From: Polytrichum commune | Taxonomy: Eukaryota; Streptophyta; Polytrichopsida; Polytrichales; Polytrichaceae | DNA: 64,000 nucleotides | Direction: 5' to 3' | Assembly (NCBI GenBank): GCA_950295325.1 | Contig: OX485806.1 | Span: 44,509,169-44,573,168 of the forward strand | Shown: positions 23,400-32,300 of the stretch, piece after piece | How the letters are laid out: each line of letters begins with the position of its first letter | Numbering within the stretch: the first letter of the stretch is position 1 | Translations under genes and position numbers: made by a program | The notes under the pieces: generated by a model | What the model was told of the DNA's origin: nothing | What the model saw: only the letters and a program-made list of their open reading frames with translations | Database searches by the model: none

Positions 23400-26300
23400 T
23401 TATTCGAGGGGATGCACCTCCCTACCCTCTTTCACATGGGTAGGGTCTTCATAGGCATGGTTCGCATCCCTTTGTACTTCTCCATCCAAGGTGGCCTTAG
23501 GTGGCGTAAATACACTTGTTCCTTGTGGTTTGACCAATTCGTCGGTTGACTGAGTGCCGTTGGTCCTATGGTCGCGTGGTTGTGTTACACCTTGCTCCCA
23601 TAACTTTGTGGGTTGCGCGTAATAACCTTCTAACATGATGCGATGTATCTCCAAGTCTTCTTCATCCAGAGTAGCCTGATCCGGGTATGGTGGAGGTTTG
23701 GTATGTGAGGTCGTTCCTTGGTTAGAGGGGTTCAATAGAGGCTTTGAAATATCCTTGTTTTGAGTTTGGGATTTCTTTGCCTTAATTTCTGCTTCCAACA
23801 GATGGCATGCTAGAATTTGTAAAGCATAAGCTTGAGGAGTCTCCGGTTCTTGATAAGGTTTGAGTTTGTTCATGTTAACTCGGCCCAACTCTTCTCCTTG
23901 TAAAGTGGTGACGTCCACCGATCCGTTGTCATAGAGTTGTTTAATCACGTATGGTCCTGCCCATCGTATTTTGAATTTGCCGGGCCCGGGTATTTTATGG
24001 CGTAAATGCCACAAGATTCGTTGGCCGGGGTAAAATCGTGGTTTGAGTGTAGTCCCTTGCTCCGATTCTTTCTTCACGATTGTGGATTCCTTAGCCTTAT
24101 TTCGTGGTGGCTTGGTTGCTTCCTGTTTACATTGGTGACAACGTGTCTTTGATTTAGGATGGTCATGTCTCTCTTTGCGTAAGGTTTGCATGTGTCTCAT
24201 GTTCTCTTCTGCTTCGTGTCGGGTCAAATCCATAACTCTGAGTTGTTCCATTCTCTTTTCGAGAATGGGATGAATTTCTTGGCTCCGTTCTTGGTACACA
24301 TCAGGGTGAAGGTAAGCCATAGGCAACAAGGCTTCCGTACCAAAAACTAATGAAAATGGAGTGTGCTTTGTGGTAACCTTATAGGCTGTCCTATAGGCCC
24401 AAAGCGCTGCATGTAACTTGGTATCCCAATCTGTTCGATTGGCATTCACCATTTTGGTCAAGGCAACTTTTATCACCTTGTTAGTACTTTCAGCTTGCCC
24501 ATTCGCCTGTGGGTAGTAAGTCGTTGATTTCCGATGTAAAATCATGAATTCTTGGGTAAGTATTTTGATAGTGTCATTAATAAAATGACTCCCTTGGTCG
24601 CTCACGAACTCCAAAGGGCATCCAAATTTCGTGATTATTTCTTCAAAAAGAAACTTAGCCGTTGACTTGGCCGTGTTATCTTTTAACGCTTTGGCCTCCA
24701 CCCATTTGGTGGTGTAGTCAGTGGCCGTGATGATGTATCGATTTTTGGTGCCTCTAGCTGGTGGGTTGACTGGGCCGATAAAATCTAAGCCCCATTTTTG
24801 AAATACCTCAGTAGGCATTGTAGGATGTAAGGGTTGGAGACTTGTAGATATTTTAGGGCCAACCCTTTGGCATATATCACATTGGGTACAATACAAATGC
24901 ACATCCCGTTTAATGGTGGGCCACCAATACAAAGCGGTCAAAATCTTGTGGAGGGTGATGTTAGCTGAGAAATGTCCTCCCGCGATACCCTCGTGGGCTT
25001 CTGCAATGATAGCTGTTGTCACTGGTCCGGCTACGCATGTTCTTCGTATGCCGTTTGGACCTTCTTTGATTAGTGTCCCATTTTGGTTTAACATGAAAGG
25101 TCGGCTACGTATTGCTATCTGTTGCCGTTGTGTAGTTGACGCTTCCGTGGTCAAACGACCATGTTTTAAGTAATCAATGTAGGGGGCTCTCCAGTCTTGT
25201 TCGTTTTCCTCTTTTGCTGTGATCGTGGTGCACTCGATCATCCGTCCCTCCGATCGAGTAGGCCAACAAATCTTACAGTTCCTGCATAAATTATCAATAT
25301 CAGGGGGAATTGTGGGCCACCAATAAGGTTCTGTGGTGACTTGCGAGATCATCTCGTCCATTGAGAGATGTGGAGTTCCTTGTTGGTGGATGGTGGTTAA
25401 CCATTCCCCCCCCTTTTCTTTGGAAACGCACAGTTTAATTTCGCCGTTCGCGAATCTCCGTTTCAATTCCCCATTTTGTAAAGAATAGTAAGGTAGTTCC
25501 TCACGTAATACACCCAATTCTTCGTGAAAAGCAAAGTTGCTTAACTCCATGGGGTTCTTGAGATATTGGACGATTGGTTCCCTCCAATCCTGAGTATTCT
25601 TAGTTTGTAGGATGGTCCCATAGTTCTCGATTTTGGGGCCTGGTAATAGGATATCCCGATACCTTTGACATTCTTCGAGTATATGTTCCACGTCCTGAGG
25701 GATATTTGGCCACCAATAGGGGCCTTCGTGTACTTCTGTAAGTGTCTCCTCTTTTGTAAGAGGAGGTATCTGATATTGATATATTCTTTTCACCCAATCA
25801 ATGGCATCATCCTTAGTGATGCACATTTTTACTTCTCCATTTGGTAATCGGTATTTCAGACCATCTTCGGTGGTGAAATAAGTCTCCGTGTCGAAACTGG
25901 TTAACCCCAATTCCTCTTGGGTGTTAATATGGTTTAGTTTCTCGATGCTATTTAGTTGTCGTATAATCAAGAGCCTCCAATCTGGCTCATGTGTTGATTC
26001 TTGCGCAACCGAGTTTTGATTCTCCGCTGGTTGCGTTGCCATTCCTTTGCAAGTTTTGCAATCTCTTAGATGGTTGCACACATCAACTCCCCATGTTGGC
26101 CACCAGTATTCTCCTGTGGCCACGGCCTTCCATGTTTCCATGGCGGCTAAATGAGGTTTGGTTCCCCCGTGAATCCTAGCTAAGTACATGGGTACTCGTG
26201 TCTCCGGAATGCAAAGTTGGTTACTCTTTCCTCCTTTACGTATTCTTTGTAAAGTACCCTCGAGGAACACAAAATATTTATGGTTGTGTTCCACAGCCCT

Positions 26301-29300
26301 TTTATCTTCTGGTGTTAAGTTTTGGGTAAAGACCCTTTCGCATGTGAGGTATTCCATATAAGGGCGTCTCCAATCCGTGGTAGGTGTTCCTTGTAATTCC
26401 TTCCTGCCTAGGCGTGATTGGTTTTGCTCGCCTTTTGAGAACTCCGGTTGGTTGCTGCAGGTCAAACATTTATGATTGCATAAGTTTTTAATGTCGGCTC
26501 CGCACGTGGGCCACCAGTAGGGTCCAAACGTGACTAGGTGCCACATTAACCCTATGCTGAGATGCTCTCCTGTATCGGTTACGTGTAAGCTCTTCAAGTG
26601 TTCGTCAATCTCGCGTCCGGCAATGCATATCTTAATGTTTCCGTCCGGGAATATCCTTTTTAGTTTCCCCTCTTCGATGAAATACTCCTGGCTTTGTTGA
26701 GTTATCCTTTTGTATTGATTCTTTGAAATACGGGGTCCTTTAAGGTATCCGTAGGTGAGGTATTCTATCAATAACCTCCTCCAATCCTTGGTGTCGTGTG
26801 GTTGTACGACAATGGACCCGCAAACTATGTTATGGTATGGGCCTATAAATCGCTCTCGACAGCCTCGACAATCATACTCAATGTATAATTGTACATCACT
26901 TAGCCCCATCGTGGGCCACCACCGGTTCCCTTGTAAACATCGTAGCCAGGTGTATTGATCGTTCAGATGTGCTTTTCGATAGACATGCATTTTCCCGATA
27001 TAATGCTTTATCTGGTAACCTCCAATGCAAATCTTGGCCATTCCGTTTTTCTCCAATTTCCGGAGTTTTCCTTTCTCTAAAGCGAAGAACTCGCTATCCC
27101 GTAGGAGCTCTCTTTGCCGTCTTTGAGTTTCTGCGTCCATTTTGAATTTCCCACGTGCCAGGTATTCAACCATGGGGGTTCTCCAATCGTAGAAGGTTTC
27201 TTTGTAAGGTATCATATCCGTTTCATTACTAGGTTGGGTAGAGCTTCCCTCCATTGGTAACTCTTCTCCCTGCCCTTCGCATTCAGTGCATAGCGTGATG
27301 AGTAGCGACACATCTTCCGCGATGGTTGGCCACCAATAAGGACCTTGTAGCGCCAGTTGCCTGGTGGCGTTTTCCGAGAAATGCCGATTTTCCTTTATAT
27401 GGAGGGTCTTGAGGTAACTCCTCACATACCTTCCCGGTATACATTTCTTTATGATGCCGTTGTGAAACATCCGATGTAATTCTCCTTCTTTGAGTATGAA
27501 GAATCGACTGCGGTAAGCAATCAATCTCCTTTCCTCTAGGGGTAGGGAATTCACCCATGGTGTACCGTACGTTTGACATGTTAGATATTGGACATATGGT
27601 GTTGTCCAATCTGGTTCCGCTTTCCCTGTCATATCCTCTTGTGCCTCCAAAGGTTTGACAGGAAGTGGATCGTCGTCTTCTTCGGAGTCGTGTGGGGTAA
27701 TGTCCCCAGTCACGTCACCTTTGTCTGCACACTTACATACTGGGCATTCATCACAATACTCCAGTACGTCCCTTCGCTGTGTGGGCCACCAATAAGGTGT
27801 GCATAATATATAGTGCCATGTAGTAGACAGATTGTAATGCACTCCGTCTTGTTCATGAGCTTCACCTATAATCTCTTCGATGATGTCCCCGGCTACGCAT
27901 TCCTGTATTTTGCCGGAGATACTGACCCGCATGAGCTTCTCCTCGTCCAAAACGAATGGTTCACTCAATTGCCAGATTTTAGTCTGTTCCTCAGGGGTAG
28001 CTAGAACGGATAACAACTTCCCGTGAGTCAGGTACTCGATAAAAGGTGCTCGCCAGTCCTCAAACGGTTGCACATGTACCATGAATAAGCTTGCTAAGTT
28101 GTGAAATTGTTCCCGACATGTCGGGCAATCGTATTTGATAAAATTTTGTACGTCGTAGATCCCCATGGTAGGCCACCATCGATTTCCCTTTGAGATCCGA
28201 AACCAAGTTTGATCAGCGGTCAAATGTTTTTGTTGGTAAGTATGCATTTTCTCTATCCATTGCTTGATTTGAGGTCCCGCAATGCATTCTTTGGTTTTCC
28301 CATTCCTCTCTAATCTCCTGAGTTTTCCTTTGTCCATCGTGAAAAACTCGCTTCTTCGTATGATCTCTTTGTGTTCCCTTCGCGTAAGTGTCCCTACCTT
28401 GATTTCTCCCTGGGTCAGATACTCGATTATTGGTGTTCTCCAATCGTTGAGGGTCTCTTCATAGGGTACGGCGCCTTCTGAGGTAGTAGGTTCGTGGGAT
28501 CCTTCCTTTGGGGCCAACTCGTCCCCTTTTCCACGACAACCTGTACACAAGGTTATGAACAACGAGAGATCCTCTGCTATGGTGGGCCACCAATATGGCT
28601 CTCGTAAGATGAGTTGCAGGGTGGCGTCGAATGAGTAATGCCGATTTTCACGTATATGGAAAGCCTTTATGTAGTTTTTCACGTACTTTCCAGGCATACA
28701 TCTTTTGACAACGTTGTTTTGGAAGATGCGATGTAATTCCCCTTCCTTTAGTATGTAAAATTGACTGCGATGAGCTATCAGTTGTTGTTCCTCGTAAGGT
28801 AGGTCGTCTTCCCATTTGGTTCCATGGGTCAAATATTGGACATATGGGGTTGTCCAATCGGGATCAGTACCACCTGCCAAGTTTTCTCCGGCTTCCAAAG
28901 GCTTAATTGGTAGCACGTTATCAGGGTCTTCAATATCGGCCGGTGAGATTGCGTCGTGTATCTCACCTTTGTTTACCATATTACATATCGGACATTCTTG
29001 GCAATATGCCAAGACATCCTTCCTCCTTGTAGGCCACCAATAAGGTGTACGCAGAATATTTTGCCACGTGGTATTGTAATTAACATGTGTTCCTTCATGT
29101 TCATGGGCTTCCCCTATTATCTCTTCAACGATGTCGCCAGCGATACACTCCTGTATTTTGCCAGTGATGCTTACCCGTTTGAATGTTTCGTTGTTCAAAA
29201 CGAATGGTTCACTTAGTTGTTTGATCTTGTCCTGCTCTTGTGAGGTGGTTAGAGCTGACAATAATCTTCCATGGATAAGGTATTCAATAAAAGGTGCTCG

Positions 29301-32300
29301 CCAATCTTCGAAAGGTTGCACGTGCACCATAAAGAGGCTGGCGTCCGGAAACTGGTCTTGTACTCCTGAGGGATCTTCTCCGCTTTCTATCCTTGATAGG
29401 TGGTCGGCCATTACATGGTTTCTCCCAGGTTTGTAGACTACTTCAAAGTCATATTCTTGAAGTAGTAACATCCATCTAGCAATTCGGCCAGATACCACTG
29501 GTCGGTTGACTAGATACAGTAAAGCTTGGTGGTCTACATAGAAAACCACATGGTTAGCTAGAAGATAATGTCTAAACTTACCGACTGAATAAATCATCGC
29601 CAAAGCTTCTCGCTCGGTGGTGCTGTAATTTCTCTCGGCGTTGTTTAGAAGTCTGTTTAGAAGTCTCTTCTTCACCTCCTCAAACGCCTCTTGACAGGAT
29701 TTTGTCCAAATGTATTTTTCCCCTTTCTTCAAAAGTAAGTACAGAGGTCTAGTGATTTCCGCGTACATCCAAATGAATTTCCGGTGATATGTGGCTTGTC
29801 CTAAGAAGCTCCGAATTCCCCGTACTGTGGTTGGTGGAGGTAACTTTCCTATTACGTCCACCTTTTTGGGGTCCACCAACAAGCCTTCTTGGCAAACCAC
29901 ATGTCCAAGGAGCCTTCCCGAATTTACACAGAAAAAACATTTCTCCGGATTTAGGCTTACTCCATTTTCTCGGCACTTGATCAGACATTTCTCTAGATGT
30001 TCGATATGGTCCTCCTTGGTTCCATATACTGTAAAATCATCTAGGAAAACCTTCATAAACTTATCAAGGTAGTCTGCAAATATTTTCATCATTCCCCTTT
30101 GGAATGTGGCTGGGGCACACATCAAACCAAAGGGCATTACTCGGTACGCGAAAGCTCCATACTCGGTAATAAAAGATGTCTTCAATTGATCCTCCAGAGC
30201 GATCATGATTTGGTTGTAACCACTATACCCGTCCATTAACGTGTACATCTCGTGTCCTGCAACAGCTTCCAAAATTGATTCGGTAAAAGGTAGAGGAAAA
30301 GGGTCTACCTTGGTGACTGCGTTGAGTTTGCGGTAGTCAACGCACACTCGTAGTTTCCCATTCTTCGTTGGCACAATCACGATCGGTGATAGCCATTCCG
30401 TTTTGTCGACGGGGTATATGAACCCGGCTTCCAAGTACTTATCAATTTCCTCCTTCACTTTGGCGGCGTAATTGGGGTTCATTCTGTACCGCATTTGCCG
30501 CACCGGCTTGGCTTCCGGTTGTAATTCAATCTTGTGTTCACAAACATACGGGGGTATCCCTTTCATGTCCTTATAGGTAAATGCGAACACATCTTTAAAA
30601 CGAAGCAAAAGATCTTTCACTTTAGCTTCGTATTCTCCCAAGTCCTTGGAAATTTTCACCAATTTAGGATCTTCAAGGGTTCCTAGGTTCAAATTTTTGA
30701 CTAGGTCTTCATCTTCTACGGTCCATCCCGCTATCTTCTTTCCTTTCACTGCCTCCGCGGCAGGAGTAACGTCCACCGTTATATCCCCTTCTTTAACTTT
30801 GTAGAATTGGTCCGGATATACGGGTTTCTCTTCCATGGCCTCTTGCTCCTTCTTGGTAGCTTTACGAGGTCGAGGTTTCTCTTGTTCGCCGGGGTTTTCT
30901 CTAGGCCTTCCCGGTTTCTTAGGGTTATCAACCCCCACTGTATTACAGCTTGATCCGTGCAGTTTCCTCAAACTTTTCAAATCAAAGTCTCCCATAGGTA
31001 GCAACTCGGGAAATGCCTCATAGACTATTGCCTCCTCTTCATCCGATAGTCCCATCTCCCAGTCGTAGTCTTCCCAATTTAAGGGTCTCTTACCCGGTGG
31101 TAGTGCCGGGGTTCTTTGAGTACTCAATTCTACCTTGCTTCCTCCTTGAGTCAAGGTCAATTTGTTAAGGGGCCAATCATGTTGTGCTTGGGCCTCCTTT
31201 AACCATGGTCTCCCTAATAACAGAGAGTAACTATCTTCAGTGCTCACCATGTCTATGACGGTGAGTGTTGTCCGGATTACGATTCCGCCGACATCGAGGC
31301 GTACATCCCGGATGATTCCTTTAGGCATGACCTTCCTTTGGTCGGCCATCTTGATGGTAAATGGGGCGGGCTCTATTTTGTCAAGCCCTAGTTTCTTTCT
31401 TAAGGTATTAGTGATGATGTTCACTCCTGAGCCACCATCGATTAAAACATTTGGAACTCTTTTGTTCTTAACGATCACTGATATCATGGGCATTTCTTCG
31501 TCGAACGCCTTTGCTGTTACGTGATATGTAGAGGTCGGTTTCTCCGTTTCCTCCTCTTGGCTGGTAAGGGCCGCCATTACCCGTTTCTTGCAATAGGGGG
31601 CTATCTCTAGCAGCTGCCCTATTGAGATGTTTGCTTTTGTGTGATTCATCACACTCTCTAAAATTTTATCTACCCTTGCCCGGGTAGTTGTTGGGACGCC
31701 TCCCTTCTCGGGGCTCCGTTTCACGGGCTTCTCTGCCTCTTCTTTTTCTGGGTACCAAGGTGCGAACTCTTCTGGCGTGGGTAGAGCTTCGCCCTCTTCC
31801 TCTTGTATTTCATGGATAGTCTTACTCACCTCCCGGTGGACTTCCCTATTCGCTTTCCATTCTTCACTGTTGGCTCCTATCGGCCTTTCTTCAATCACTT
31901 TGTTGCGTTCATTATCCTCGAACGCGTCATCCCTTTCATCTTCGGAGTTCTCCTCCCTCTTTTGGTGGTCTTCTTGCTCTTCTGAGCTGCCACTGCTTGA
32001 TTTATCATCGTCATCGCTGTCATCACTTTCACTATCTTCTTTGCCTTTCTCAGCTGCGGCCCGTTGGCCTCTGGTCATCACACAAACTGCAGGGGACACT
32101 ACGTTGGCTCCTACTGCCGGCTTTGTGTTTCTAAACCCACTCAACTCCTGTTGGTGTTTAATAAAGTGCGGACAATCCGGTTTCCGGTGCCCCTTCTGAT
32201 GACAATAGAAACACTCGTCGGGGTTGCCATCTCGCTGTGGTTCGCCAGTGAACCCAGTTCTCGGCGCTGCCTTGGTGTTGTTATTATCCATCAGGCTCCT

